The notes: generated by a model not told the origin, from the sequence alone. A DNA stretch of 64,000 nt from Cohnella faecalis (GCF_003570905.1 NZ_QXJM01000039.1:1116001-1180000), one strand, 5' to 3'; positions 1-8,714 are shown, counted from the first letter of the stretch. Numbers and translations: made by a program.

Positions 1-46
1 CTCTATCTATTCGAAGCTCCCGGTATTCTCGTACTTCCTTCTTCTA

Positions 47-55
47 TGCTATGAT
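47..55 (+). promoter_or_regulatory. Candidate extended -10 promoter for the eCIS head operon
   Basis: TGC followed by TATGAT (positions 50-55) makes an extended -10 element (TGN-TATGAT) about 58 bases before the first gene. The -35 region (TTCTCG at 26-31, 18-base spacer) is weak, which fits an extended -10 promoter. Inferred from sequence only; the real operon could begin outside the window. Confidence 0.35.
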
Positions 56-112
56 GAAAGAAGTGGAAAATCCGCGAATGATGACGAAAAAGACGAATGG
101 CGGGGTGCCGGC

Positions 113-547
113 TTGGACGAGCATCGGAAGGAATGGAATACGTCTCTCGTACGTCTATCGAACCGTCTTGCCGATTTGGAGCGACTGCATGTCTCCCTTG
201 AAGAAATAGGGGCTCGTTCGGCATGGCCGGAGCGGATCATACGGGATTTGACGCTTGCGGCGGAGGAACTGCTGACGAACACGATTTCGTACGGGTTCCC
301 AGGAGGCGGAGAACAGGAAATCGTCATGACCGTGCATGCGGCGGCCGGTTTCATTGAATTGTCGCTGGAGGACGGCGGAGTTCCGTTTAATCCTCTTGAG
401 AGCGAGGATCCGGACATTACTCTCGGCGTGGACGAGAGAAGGATCGGCGGGCTAGGGGTCTATTTTGCCAAGCAACTGGTGGACAGCATGGAATACGAGA
501 GAACGCCGGGAGGACGCAATCGGATTCGGTTGCGCAAAACGTACTAG
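113..547 (+). CDS. RsbW-type serine kinase / anti-sigma-factor-like ATPase at the head of the eCIS locus
   Basis: A 144-residue GHKL-family (HATPase_c_2) protein. The N-box EELLTNTISYG (about residues 50-60) and the G-rich segment ERRIGGLGVYFAKQLVD (about 108-124) are the ATP-lid features of RsbW/SpoIIAB proteins, which bind a sigma factor or other client and phosphorylate a STAS antagonist. I chose the TTG start at 113, preceded by GGCGGGGTG, because no ATG or GTG lies in frame upstream. The frame stays open to the window edge, so a longer protein cannot be excluded. A STAS gene follows after 21 bases and a PP2C phosphatase after that, giving a complete partner-switching trio. No sigma-factor gene is beside it, so its client is unknown and may be non-transcriptional. 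Confidence 0.85.
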   Translation: MDEHRKEWNTSLVRLSNRLADLERLHVSLEEIGARSAWPERIIRDLTLAAEELLTNTISYGFPGGGEQEIVMTVHAAAGFIELSLEDGGVPFNPLESEDPDITLGVDERRIGGLGVYFAKQLVDSMEYERTPGGRNRIRLRKTY

Positions 548-568
548 CAATAGGCGGAGGTGCCATTA

Positions 569-901
569 ATGAATATCGTGACGACAGAGAGCGGCGGAGT
601 TACCGTTATGGCGATCGAAGGCCGTCTTGACGGCATTCACGCTTCGGAAGCGGAGAGCGCTTTTTTGAAGCTGGCGGCGGAAGGACGCAGCCGGTTCGTT
701 CTGGATTTCAAGGATATGGTTTATATAAGCAGCGCGGGTCTTCGGGTAGTGCTCGTAGCGGCCAAAAAGGTGCGGTCTCTGCAAGGGCGCCTCATCTGCG
801 CGGGCATGAGCGACCAGGTGCGGGACGTTTTCGAAATGTCGGGCTTTTTGAGCATTTTGGAGACGGCGGCGGGAACGGATGAGGCTCTATCCCTTTTTTG
901 A
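569..901 (+). CDS. STAS-domain anti-sigma-factor antagonist (RsbV/SpoIIAA-like)
   Basis: A 110-residue single STAS domain. The segment VYISSAGLRVVL carries the conserved Ser pair (about residues 54-55) where partner-switching kinases phosphorylate the antagonist; the classic motif is DSTGL, here SSAGL. ATG at 569 is preferred over an upstream GTG because GGCGGAGG lies about 10 bases before it. It sits between the RsbW-like kinase and the GAF-PP2C phosphatase and is expected to be the shared substrate: phosphorylated by the first, dephosphorylated by the second. A second, separate RsbV lies at 54.5 kb, so cross-talk is possible. Confidence 0.88.
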   Translation: MNIVTTESGGVTVMAIEGRLDGIHASEAESAFLKLAAEGRSRFVLDFKDMVYISSAGLRVVLVAAKKVRSLQGRLICAGMSDQVRDVFEMSGFLSILETAAGTDEALSLF

Positions 902-933
902 CGGGAAACGCTTCTATAGATGAGGGGTGAAGC

Positions 934-2307
934 ATGATGAGCGGCAATCTCCTGCCCGTCCTGTGGGCGGCGAGCGTAATCGGGGGATTAGGGATCGGGA
1001 CGGCGGCGACGTACGGGCTTCTTCGGTCGCGCATTCGCAGAGCCCAGGTGTTGTTCGATATCAGCATGCAGCTGAACTCGACGTTGAAACGGCAAGATCA
1101 GTTGGAGCTCATCATGAACAGCGCGAAAAAGGTGCTGCCGGTGGAGGCGGCTTCCGTGCTCATTGCGGATCCGGATACGGGCGAGCTTTATTTCGAGCTT
1201 GCTCAGGGCAACAAAGGCGAGGAAGTTCGCGAGATTCGCCTGAAGTCGGGAGAAGGCATTGCCGGACAAGTCGCGAAGTCCGGGGAAAGCGTCATCGTGA
1301 ACGATACGTCGTCCGATCCGAGATGGTCGAGCCGCGTCGCCGATAAGACGGGGTTCGTTACGCGCAACCTGCTGACCGTTCCGATAAGGAACAAGGATCG
1401 GGTGGAAGGCGTGCTGCAAGTCATCAATAAAATCGGTCGAAGAGGCTTCACCCGCACGGATCGGCTTCTTCTCGAGCAAGTGGCGGGTCCGATGGCGGTC
1501 GCGCTCGAGAACTCCCGTCTGTACGAGCAGGTCGAGCAGTCTCTCGAGGCGCTCCGAATGACGACGGCGATCAAGGAACGGCTGGAGAGCGAGCTGCAGG
1601 TCGCCGGGGGCATTCAGATGAGCTTCCTGCCGAGAACGATGCCTTCCGCCCAAGAGCCGTACGACGTGTGCGCCTTGCTGAAATCGGCGAAGGAAGTCGG
1701 CGGCGATTTCTACAACTTTTTCAAAATCGATGACGAGCATCTGTTCTTCACTTTGGGAGACGTGTCGGACAAAGGGATTCCGGCCGCATTGTTCATGGCC
1801 GTAACGCTGACGCTGCTGAAAGGGAAGATGAGACCGGGGATGTCGCCGGGCGAGCTGCTGACCATGGTCAACGAGGAGCTGTCCCGCGACGAAATGACGC
1901 TGTTCGCCACTATCGTCTGCGGCGTGTTCAACGTAGCGACGGGCGAAGTCGTCATGAGCGAGGGCGGCCATTGCACGCCTTATGTTGTGCGCGCGGGCGG
2001 GGCGATCGAACCGGTGAAGCTTCGCAAGAGTCTGCCTCTAGGGGCGTTCGAGGAGTCGGTCTATCACGACGGAAAGCTTACGCTGGGCAGCGGAGACCGT
2101 CTGCTGCTGTACACCGACGGCATAACGGAGGCGGAAAACGCCGTTCAGGAGCAGTATACCGTAGAGAGACTGCAGCAGTTTTTGGAGATGACTCCGGGAA
2201 TGTCGAGCGCGGAGGTCATCGACGCTCTTCTGATGCACGTCTTCATGTTCGCGGACGGAGCGCCGCAGTCGGACGATATCGCCGTGCTTAGCCTGATGCG
2301 CCGATAA
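934..2307 (+). CDS. Membrane-anchored GAF-SpoIIE (PP2C) serine phosphatase
   Basis: 457 residues: one N-terminal transmembrane helix (about 7-30), a GAF sensor (about 60-200), a short helical linker, and a SpoIIE/RsbU-type PP2C domain (about 235-455). The metal-binding acidic motifs are visible as EVGGDFYNFF, GDVSDKGIPAALFM, YTDGITEAEN and SDDIAVL. The likely role is to dephosphorylate the neighbouring STAS protein in response to a signal sensed by GAF. ATG at 934 follows GAGGGGTGA with good spacing. The gene is 32 bases downstream of the STAS gene and 11 bases upstream of the ATPase, so it is co-transcribed with the injection-system ATPase. Family assignment is firm; the ligand is unknown. 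Confidence 0.92.
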   Translation: MMSGNLLPVLWAASVIGGLGIGTAATYGLLRSRIRRAQVLFDISMQLNSTLKRQDQLELIMNSAKKVLPVEAASVLIADPDTGELYFELAQGNKGEEVREIRLKSGEGIAGQVAKSGESVIVNDTSSDPRWSSRVADKTGFVTRNLLTVPIRNKDRVEGVLQVINKIGRRGFTRTDRLLLEQVAGPMAVALENSRLYEQVEQSLEALRMTTAIKERLESELQVAGGIQMSFLPRTMPSAQEPYDVCALLKSAKEVGGDFYNFFKIDDEHLFFTLGDVSDKGIPAALFMAVTLTLLKGKMRPGMSPGELLTMVNEELSRDEMTLFATIVCGVFNVATGEVVMSEGGHCTPYVVRAGGAIEPVKLRKSLPLGAFEESVYHDGKLTLGSGDRLLLYTDGITEAENAVQEQYTVERLQQFLEMTPGMSSAEVIDALLMHVFMFADGAPQSDDIAVLSLMRR

Positions 2308-2318
2308 GGAGGATTTTC

Positions 2319-4520
2319 GTGGAAATGACCGCTTATCGGAACGGACAGGAGCATTTGCATGACGAGCTGGCATGGTTGAACGAGGCGTTGAAGTCTTTGC
2401 TGGAAGCGGGCGGCGGTCAGCCTCTGGCCGATCCGGCGTTTTTTTCGGTAAGAGGACTTGTCGTCTCGAAGGAAGAGCTTGCGGATCCTTCCGCCGACGG
2501 AACGGTGTTTTCCGCACGCGAGGACGGGGCGAGCCGCTGGGAGGAAGCCGTCTCGCGCAGGCAAGCCGCCGAGAGAGCGATCGCTCTTCGGGCGGAAGCC
2601 GCGATGCGCGCCGGAGTATCCCTGCCGCTGGCACAGCTGTGCGGACGGCTTCGCCTGACCGTGCTTGAGCGGCGGTGTGTCGTTCTGTGCTTGGCCGCGG
2701 AGACGAGCAGGTCCTACGAAAAATGGTTCTCCTACTTAAATGACGACGCAACCGCCAAATGGCCGACTCCGGATTTGGCGGTCCGTCTTTTGTGCGATCG
2801 CCCCGATCAGGCGACGGCGGTCAGAGAGATGCTTGCGGGCAGCGGACCGCTCCGAGCGTTGCTGTTGGAGCAGGAGGATACTTATGGGGGAGGCGGGGCT
2901 TCGCTGTCCCGTCCCCGACTCAAAAGCGCTCTAAAGCTTGACGAGCGCACCGTCAGCTTTTTGCTTGCAACGGAGAGGATCGACGCCCGCTTAGCCGGAA
3001 TAGCATCGGGATTCGAGCCGGAGGATGCGCTTCCGCCGCTTCCTTCGAAAGACGCCGTGCGCGATCGACTTCAAGCATTGGCCGAGCGGAATGAAGGGGA
3101 CTCGGTTCCTTTCGTTCATTTGTGGGGGCAAGCGGGCGGCGGCAAAAAGCTGAGAATGCGCTATGCAGCCGCCTCCCGAGGGCAGCGGCTGCTCGTCGTC
3201 CGGACGGAGGGCGTACCGTCCGACTCCGAACGGGTCTCGATAGCTCTGCATCGCGTCGTACGCGAAGCGTTGCTCACCGGCGCGGCTCTGTGCGTCGCGG
3301 AAGAGCACGCATCGAGCGGGGCTGAGGTTGCGAATTTACCGGAGTGGAAAAAAGCGCTGAGCGCTTACGCCGCTTATTCGCGCCGACCGTTGTTATCTTG
3401 GACGTCTAACGTTCGCCGCCAGCCCTCCGAGCTTCCTTTGCCGGAAAGAGCGACTTGGCTGGCCGGAGAGGTCGCCGTACCGGAAGCGAACATCCGGGCG
3501 GCTTTCTGGGGGGCGGAGCTGTCGCAAGCTCCGGAAGGGCATGAATGGCCTGAGGGGCTGGATCGCAAGCTGGCTGACAAATACCGGTTCACGCCCGGTC
3601 AGATCGCCGACGCCTGGCAGCAAGCTGCCGCTTTCGCCGCAGGTGTCGGAGGCGTTCCGACGCCGGAAGAGCTGGACGCCGCATCGCGAGGACAATTCCG
3701 CCACCGGCTCGCCCAATTGGCCGATCGTATCGAGCCTGCCCGCTCATGGGCGGATCTTGTGCTGCAGGACGAGCCTTTGTCGCTGCTCCAGGAAGCTTGC
3801 AGCCGATTTCGGCACCGCGAAACAGTGTTCGAGAGATGGGGCTTTGGCCGGAAGCTGCCGTACGGCAGAGGACTTAGCTTGCTGTTCGCCGGACCTCCGG
3901 GCACGGGGAAGACGATGTCCGCGGAGATCGTGGCGGCGGAGCTGGGATTGGAGCTGTATCGCATCGACCTGTCGCGAATCGTCAGCAAGTATATTGGAGA
4001 GACGGAGCAGCGGCTCAGCGAGCTGTTCGCGGAGGCGGAGCACAGCGGAGCGATTCTGTTCTTTGACGAGGGAGACGCCCTGTTCGGCAAGAGGACGGAA
4101 GTGAAGGATGCGCACGACAAGTACGCCAACCTCGAAGCGGCTTATCTGCTGCAGAGGATCGAAGCATACGACGGCGTATCCATTCTCGCGACGAACCTGA
4201 TACAGAATTTGGACGAGGCGCTCATTCGGCGAATGAGCTTTATCGTCAAGTTCCCGTTTCCCGACGCGACGGAGAGAGCGCGAATTTTTCGGGCCCATTT
4301 GCCGCCGGAGGCGCCTTTGTCGGAAGATCTGGATTTGGAGTTTCTGGCTTCCCGTCTCGACGTTTCGGGGGGCTATATCAAGAACATCGTGCTGGCCGGA
4401 GCGTTTCTCGCGGCAGCCGAGGACAAGCCGATAGGAATGAGCCATCTGGTCCGTTCCGCGCGTCAGGAATTGGTGAAGATGGGGAAAATTCTCGTCAAGG
4501 AATCGTTCGCTCCGTATTAG
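2319..4520 (+). CDS. eCIS AAA+ ATPase (Afp15/PVC15-like), two AAA modules
   Basis: 733 residues. The C-terminal AAA+ module is intact: Walker A GPPGTGKT (about 525), Walker B ILFFDEGDALFG (about 577), then ATNLIQNLDEALIRRM (sensor/arginine-finger region). An upstream module has only a degenerate P-loop, GQAGGGKK (about 270-277), and looks inactive. This architecture is typical of the ATPase in every eCIS locus, thought to act in assembly of the particle. GTG at 2319 is supported by AAGGAGG six bases upstream. It is the last gene of the head operon: a new promoter and hairpin follow before the structural genes. Confidence 0.92.
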   Translation: MEMTAYRNGQEHLHDELAWLNEALKSLLEAGGGQPLADPAFFSVRGLVVSKEELADPSADGTVFSAREDGASRWEEAVSRRQAAERAIALRAEAAMRAGVSLPLAQLCGRLRLTVLERRCVVLCLAAETSRSYEKWFSYLNDDATAKWPTPDLAVRLLCDRPDQATAVREMLAGSGPLRALLLEQEDTYGGGGASLSRPRLKSALKLDERTVSFLLATERIDARLAGIASGFEPEDALPPLPSKDAVRDRLQALAERNEGDSVPFVHLWGQAGGGKKLRMRYAAASRGQRLLVVRTEGVPSDSERVSIALHRVVREALLTGAALCVAEEHASSGAEVANLPEWKKALSAYAAYSRRPLLSWTSNVRRQPSELPLPERATWLAGEVAVPEANIRAAFWGAELSQAPEGHEWPEGLDRKLADKYRFTPGQIADAWQQAAAFAAGVGGVPTPEELDAASRGQFRHRLAQLADRIEPARSWADLVLQDEPLSLLQEACSRFRHRETVFERWGFGRKLPYGRGLSLLFAGPPGTGKTMSAEIVAAELGLELYRIDLSRIVSKYIGETEQRLSELFAEAEHSGAILFFDEGDALFGKRTEVKDAHDKYANLEAAYLLQRIEAYDGVSILATNLIQNLDEALIRRMSFIVKFPFPDATERARIFRAHLPPEAPLSEDLDLEFLASRLDVSGGYIKNIVLAGAFLAAAEDKPIGMSHLVRSARQELVKMGKILVKESFAPY

Positions 4521-4544
4521 TAAGGAGCATCTGAAACATTTGGA

Positions 4545-4573
4545 TAGTCACCCAGAATTTTTACAGGTATAAT
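4545..4573 (+). promoter_or_regulatory. Candidate sigma-A promoter of the eCIS structural operon
   Basis: A perfect TATAAT -10 box at 4568-4573 lies 17 bases after TAGTCA (4545-4550; four of six matches to TTGACA). The predicted transcription start, about 4580, precedes the DUF4255 gene and a perfect hairpin. The only longer intergenic gap at the head of the cluster is here, so the structural genes probably have their own vegetative promoter in addition to read-through. Confidence 0.55.
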
Positions 4574-4589
4574 GGACATATTGGCGAAA

Positions 4590-4610
4590 AATACGAGATT
4601 TTCTCGTATT
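4590..4610 (+). promoter_or_regulatory. Perfect inverted repeat just after the predicted transcription start
   Basis: AATACGAGA (4590-4598) and TCTCGTATT (4602-4610) form a perfect 9-bp inverted repeat with a TTT loop, 17 bases after the -10 box. It lacks a T-run, so it is more likely an operator or a 5'-UTR stabilising hairpin than a terminator. Confidence 0.5.
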
Positions 4611-4629
4611 ATGCCGATTGCAGAGAGAG

Positions 4630-5222
4630 GTGAGACCGATCGGCAGTTATACCGTCGTCGCGGACGTCGGAGCCAGCTTGCTGAAGCTGCTGAGAGAGCA
4701 GTTGTCGCCCGATCCGGTTCCAAGACCCGATCTGATCGGCATGGCTTCGCCGGTCGACAAAGGCGACTTTGCGCTGTCCCTTTTCTTGTGCAGCATTCGA
4801 GAGAATGGGGAATCCAGACGTACCGAGATGGTGCCTCAAGGAGGGGTGCTCAGATACCCTTCGCTTGCGGTAGATCTTCACTTCATGGTCACTGCTCATT
4901 CCACGGCCGATCTTCATACGCGGACGCTGGACGAGCATCGGATCCTGGGGCGGGCGATGCAGGTTCTGTACGACAACTCCGTTCTTCGCAGCCCTTATTT
5001 GGAAGGGACGTTGTCCGAGAACAACGAGGAGCTGCGCATTACCGCCGAGAGCTACACCACGGAGCAGATGACGCAGCTGTGGCAGTTCGGGACAGCCCTT
5101 ACAAGCTTTCTCTGATGTACCGCGTCGGGCCGGTTCTTCTCGATTCGAACAGGGTCAAGCCGGGACCGCGAGTCGTCGAACGGCACATCACCTTGCGGGA
5201 CAAAGGAGGCGAAGGTTCGTGA
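4630..5222 (+). CDS. DUF4255 (Pvc16/Afp16 N-terminal) eCIS cap-type protein, frameshifted
   Basis: The N-terminal part (SYTVVADVGASLLKLLRE, then FALSLFLCSIREN) and the C-terminal part (YKLSLMYRVGPVLLDS, then PRVVERH) both match the DUF4255/Pvc16_N pattern. In Afp and PVC this protein ends the tail tube and sets sheath polymerisation. The two parts are in different frames. The break is at about 5093-5097, where TTCGGGACAGCC would restore one frame if it read TTCGGGGACAGCC. As it stands the upstream frame stops at 5115. Start: GTG 4630 or TTG 4618, both next to GAGAGAGG; unclear. The stop overlaps the next GTG start (GTGA). A sequencing or assembly indel is the likeliest explanation, because the downstream half is well preserved. 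Confidence 0.75.
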
Positions 5223-6014
5223 CGCGCGCGGAGCGAACGTTCGTAACCCGCTGCTCGCTGGCGGTCAGACCGATCGATTCGTGGACGGGGCGACCGCCCG
5301 GAGGATCATCGCTAACCGTGCGGCTGCTCGAAACCGGCCGCAAGCCGGTGCAGACGTCGGACGGAAGCTATGCTTTTCTAGACTTTGCAGACTCCGCATG
5401 CACGCTGGTTATCGGCTCTCCTACATATTTGGAAGTTCGTCGGACCTTGGACTTAACGAGATTGGACCCGCGCATGCCGACGGTAACCGTCAGCATGCTT
5501 CCGAACAGGGCGTATCCGCCCCCGGCGGCTTCGACAGGGTTGGTATTTACGGTATGCAACCCAGCCGGCGACGCTGTCCCGGGTGCGGAAGTATCGGCTT
5601 ATATCGATGACGAAGCGGCCATTCGCGGCCGGGTGGCCGAAGAGAAGACGGAGCGGGGCGCGCAAGCCGTTCTGGTCGCTCCCGGCGGCGTCAGGCTGTC
5701 TTCCGGCGATTCCTTCGTGTTGAGGGAACGAACCGGAACGGCTGAAGAATGGGGCTTCGTCGACGGGATCGACGGAAGCGGCAACCGTTTGCTGCTGGGG
5801 GGCCGTTATCCGGCGTATGGAGCCGGGGTGCGAAGCTGCTCCGGCCGTAAGAACCCGCAGCGACGAGAACGGACTCGTTATCGTTCCTTTTCGCGGACAG
5901 CTTCCGCCGACCTGTCAGGTTCGCGTGGAAATCTCTTCGGGAGACAGGCGCTTTACGGACGTATGGACGATGGAAGCGGGCAATGTAACGAGGCTCCCTC
6001 CCGTCCGACTGTAA
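5219..6014 (+). CDS. eCIS-associated protein with carboxypeptidase-regulatory/Ig-like N-terminus, frameshifted
   Basis: Translationally coupled to the DUF4255 gene by a GTGA overlap. The first 80 residues (VRPIDSWTGRPPGGSSLTVRL, then SYAFLDFADSACTLVIGSPTYLEVRRTLDL) resemble the beta-sandwich carboxypeptidase-regulatory domains often encoded after DUF4255 in eCIS loci. The frame changes at about 5827: reading GCCGGGGTGCG with one G fewer continues into GLVIVPFRGQLPP and ends at 6014 with GNVTRLPPVRL. Without that correction the protein runs to 6073 with an unnatural Arg/Ser-rich tail. Specific role unknown; a structural or cap-accessory role is inferred from position. Confidence 0.6.
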
Positions 6015-6195
6015 GCATCATTCATTGTGCGTTACGCCGGTTGGATGACGGACCCGTCTTCTTGAGGGCCTGACCGATCGAGTCGGCGATTTGATAAACC
6101 TAAATTCAGAGAGGAGGAACTGGTTTTCCCGACATGCGCGCACCTAAGAGCTAGAGGACGATCATCCGGCTGCATGAAGGGAGAAACCGGGGAAC

Positions 6196-7905
6196 ATGGC
6201 AGAGTATTTGTCTCCTGGGGTGTACGTCGAGGAATTCGAGAGCGGCTCCAAACCGCTCGAAGGCGTAAGCACAAGCACGGCGGGCTTTATAGGGCTCGCT
6301 CAAAGAGGGCCGGTAGAAGGGTTGCCGCAGTTGGTAACGAGCCCGGCCGATTTCCAGCGCCAATTCGGAGGCTATTTGTCCGAGAGCGCTTTTGGAAGCT
6401 ATCGCTATTTGGCTTATTCGGTAGATCAGTTTTTCGCGAACGGCGGTTCCCGCTGCTTCGTCATGCGCGTTGCTCCTTCGGACGCGAAAGCGGCATCCAA
6501 TGAAGGGCGCGGAGCGGAAGCTCTGAGCATCGTCGCCAAAAACCCCGGAGCATGGGGCAGCCTCGTGAAAGTCGTCGTTACGCCGGCTAGCAAAGCCAAG
6601 ACTCAAATCTATGAAGCGAACGGCACTCGCTACCGCGTAAAAAGCACGAACGGTTTCTACGCGGGTGACGTCGTTACGTTTACATCCGGCGGCGACACGC
6701 AGTGGAACCGCATCGTCAGCGTGCAAGACGGAGTCATCGAGCTTGCGGAAGAGCTGGACGGCGATGTCGTCGACGCAGCTTTGCTGCCGACCAAGCTGCT
6801 GGCTACCAGCGAGTTCGATCTGATCGTCGCGTTCGGCGACGAAGTCGAGCAGTTCGACAAAGTATCTCTGAACCCGGAAGCGCCGTCCTACGTCGACAAA
6901 GTAGCTGCCCGTTCCAATTTGGTTCAGGTGCAATCGCTAATCGTTTCCGAAGGCGCAGTCGCTCCTTTCGAAGCGGTGACCGGAGTCGCGGAAGGCAAGC
7001 TTGAGTTTGTTCTCGGCGGCGGCAGCGACGGCACGGTAGGAAGCATCGCGGCATCCGACTTCATGGGCGAAGACCGCGGCCCGGGCCGCCGTACCGGCAT
7101 TCAGGCGTTCATCGACAACGACGTCGTCAGCATAATGGCCGTTCCGGGCGTTACGGACGCCAACGTTCAGCTTGCGCTCGTCGCTCATTGCGAGAACTTG
7201 GGCAGCCGCTTCGCGGTTCTCGATATTCCGCGCGAGAAGACGAAGGTAGCCGACGTTCTTACGCATCGCGACCTGTTCGATTCCAGCTACGCGGCGCTGT
7301 ACAACCCGTGGCTCTCCGTGTTCGATCCGCTCGACAAACGGAACATCTTCGTTCCTCCGTCCGGCACGATAGCGGGCATTTACTCCCGTTCCGATACGTC
7401 CCGCGGCGTGCAGAAAGCTCCGGCTAACGAAGTTCTTCGCGGAGTCGTAGGGCTTGACGTGCAATACAACAAAGGCGAGCAAGACATTTTGAACCCGAAG
7501 GGCGTCAACCTGATCCGTTCCTTCCCGGGCCAAGGCATTCGCGTATGGGGAGCTCGCACCGTATCCTCCAACCCGCTTTGGAAATATATCAACGTACGCC
7601 GTTTGTTCATTTTCCTGGAAGAGTCGATCAAGACCGGCACGAACTGGGTCGTGTTCGAACCGAACAACGAGCAGCTGTGGGCGCGCGTCCAACGTACGAT
7701 TGACGCGTTCCTGACTCGCGTATGGCGCGACGGCGCTTTGATGGGAACGAGCGCGGCCGAAGGATTCTATATCGACATCGGCCGCAGCACGATGACCCAG
7801 GACGACATCGACAACGGGCGCCTTATTTGCGTCATCGGCGTCGCTCCGGTTAAACCGGCCGAGTTCGTAATCTTCCGCATTACGCAGAAGACAGGCTCGG
7901 AATAG
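6196..7905 (+). CDS. Contractile tail sheath protein (Afp2-4/Pvc2-4-like)
   Basis: 569 residues. The N-terminus MAEYLSPGVYVEEFESGSKP is the classic phage/eCIS sheath start. The C-terminus has the handshake-domain signature (IRVWGARTVSS, YINVRRLFIFLEESI, then WVVFEPNNEQLW), ending with the extended strand used to link subunits. It forms the contractile outer cylinder that drives the inner tube outward. Only one sheath gene is present, unlike the three in Afp/PVC. About 180 bases upstream of it hold no gene. The start ATG follows a modest purine stretch. A hairpin lies after the stop, which may set sheath:tube stoichiometry. Confidence 0.96.
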   Translation: MAEYLSPGVYVEEFESGSKPLEGVSTSTAGFIGLAQRGPVEGLPQLVTSPADFQRQFGGYLSESAFGSYRYLAYSVDQFFANGGSRCFVMRVAPSDAKAASNEGRGAEALSIVAKNPGAWGSLVKVVVTPASKAKTQIYEANGTRYRVKSTNGFYAGDVVTFTSGGDTQWNRIVSVQDGVIELAEELDGDVVDAALLPTKLLATSEFDLIVAFGDEVEQFDKVSLNPEAPSYVDKVAARSNLVQVQSLIVSEGAVAPFEAVTGVAEGKLEFVLGGGSDGTVGSIAASDFMGEDRGPGRRTGIQAFIDNDVVSIMAVPGVTDANVQLALVAHCENLGSRFAVLDIPREKTKVADVLTHRDLFDSSYAALYNPWLSVFDPLDKRNIFVPPSGTIAGIYSRSDTSRGVQKAPANEVLRGVVGLDVQYNKGEQDILNPKGVNLIRSFPGQGIRVWGARTVSSNPLWKYINVRRLFIFLEESIKTGTNWVVFEPNNEQLWARVQRTIDAFLTRVWRDGALMGTSAAEGFYIDIGRSTMTQDDIDNGRLICVIGVAPVKPAEFVIFRITQKTGSE

Positions 7906-7946
7906 ACCGTCTTTTCGGACTCGAATACTAGCTTTCGAATCGCTTG

Positions 7947-7977
7947 GAAGAAGAGCCGGCGATAGTCGGCTCCTTCT
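7947..7977 (+). terminator. Attenuator-like hairpin between sheath and tube genes
   Basis: GAGCCG (7953-7958) pairs with CGGCTC (7967-7972), and flanking GAAG/CTTC extends the stem. There is only a short pyrimidine tail, so termination would be partial. It sits in the 141-base gap after the sheath gene and could also protect the sheath mRNA 3' end. Confidence 0.4.
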
Positions 7978-8046
7978 AGCGCAGTTCACCCATTTCGGCG
8001 CCCGAGATCGCTCGGGGCCCAAGATATTGAACGGAAGGGGATACCC

Positions 8047-8481
8047 ATGCCAGGAGAACGTAATGATCCGTACCGCAATTTTAGATTCCGCGTGGAAATC
8101 GAAGGACTGCAGCAAGCCGGATTCAGCGAAGTCGCCGGATTCGACGCTTCGTTCGACGTCGTGCAATACCGCGAGGGCAATGAAGTTATTACGCCCCGCA
8201 AGCTTCCGGGCCTTGCCCGATACGGCAACATCACGCTCAAATGGGGCGCGACGGAGTCGGTGGAGCTGTACGAGTGGCTGCAAGAATGCGTCAACGGCAC
8301 GGTAGAGCGCAAAACCGTCACCATCATCGCTATCGACGAAGAAGGCGGAGACGTCGCTACTTGGCAAGTCATCGAAGCTTGGCCGACTCGCTATACGGCA
8401 CCGAGCTTCAACGGTTCGGGCGCGGAAGTCGCCATCGAGCTGCTTGAGCTTGCGCACGAAGGCATGACCCGCACCGCTTAA
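8047..8481 (+). CDS. Inner tube protein 1 (T4 gp19-like, Afp1/Pvc1 family)
   Basis: 144 residues with the tube-protein pattern: NFRFRVEIEGLQQAGFSEVAG at the N-terminus, a central GLARYGNITLKWG, and C-terminal WPTRYTAPSFNGSGAEVAIE followed by LLELAHEG. It should assemble as stacked hexameric rings inside the sheath. It is flanked by hairpins on both sides, in keeping with an abundant, separately tuned message. A second tube paralogue lies 0.8 kb downstream. Confidence 0.94.
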   Translation: MPGERNDPYRNFRFRVEIEGLQQAGFSEVAGFDASFDVVQYREGNEVITPRKLPGLARYGNITLKWGATESVELYEWLQECVNGTVERKTVTIIAIDEEGGDVATWQVIEAWPTRYTAPSFNGSGAEVAIELLELAHEGMTRTA

Positions 8482-8510
8482 TCCGCCGCCCCGCAAGGGG
8501 GGCACCGGCA

Positions 8511-8560
8511 AAAGAGGCTGTCCCTTCTCATCAGGTGCAGCCTCCTTTGCTTCAATTTTT
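8511..8560 (+). terminator. Partial terminator after the first tube gene
   Basis: GAGGCTG (8514-8520) pairs with CAGCCTC (8538-8544), flanked by AAA and TTT, and a T-rich stretch (TTCAATTTTT) ends at 8560. The 17-base loop is long. It is likely an intra-operon terminator that lowers expression of downstream baseplate genes relative to sheath and tube. Confidence 0.55.
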
Positions 8561-8585
8561 GCCGGAGCGTTAGGATTTGCAATAC

Positions 8586-8684
8586 CGTTACGGGGTAACG
8601 CTATTTCGACCGTGCTTGCAGACGCTGGAATCGGTAACCGCAGATGCTCGAAAGTCGGGGTTCAAGTATTGTTACCCGGTAACG
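8586..8684 (+). promoter_or_regulatory. Pair of GTTAC-N3-GTAAC palindromes
   Basis: CGTTAC-GGG-GTAACG lies at 8586-8600 and GTTAC-CCG-GTAAC at 8671-8683. The two palindromes start 84 bases apart, close to eight turns of DNA. They lie in the gap after the partial terminator and immediately before the tail-assembly gene, so they may be paired operators for an unidentified regulator. No matching regulator gene is recognisable in the window. Confidence 0.4.
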
Positions 8685-8714
8685 TTATTGATGAAACAAG
8701 GAGGCAATACGACA

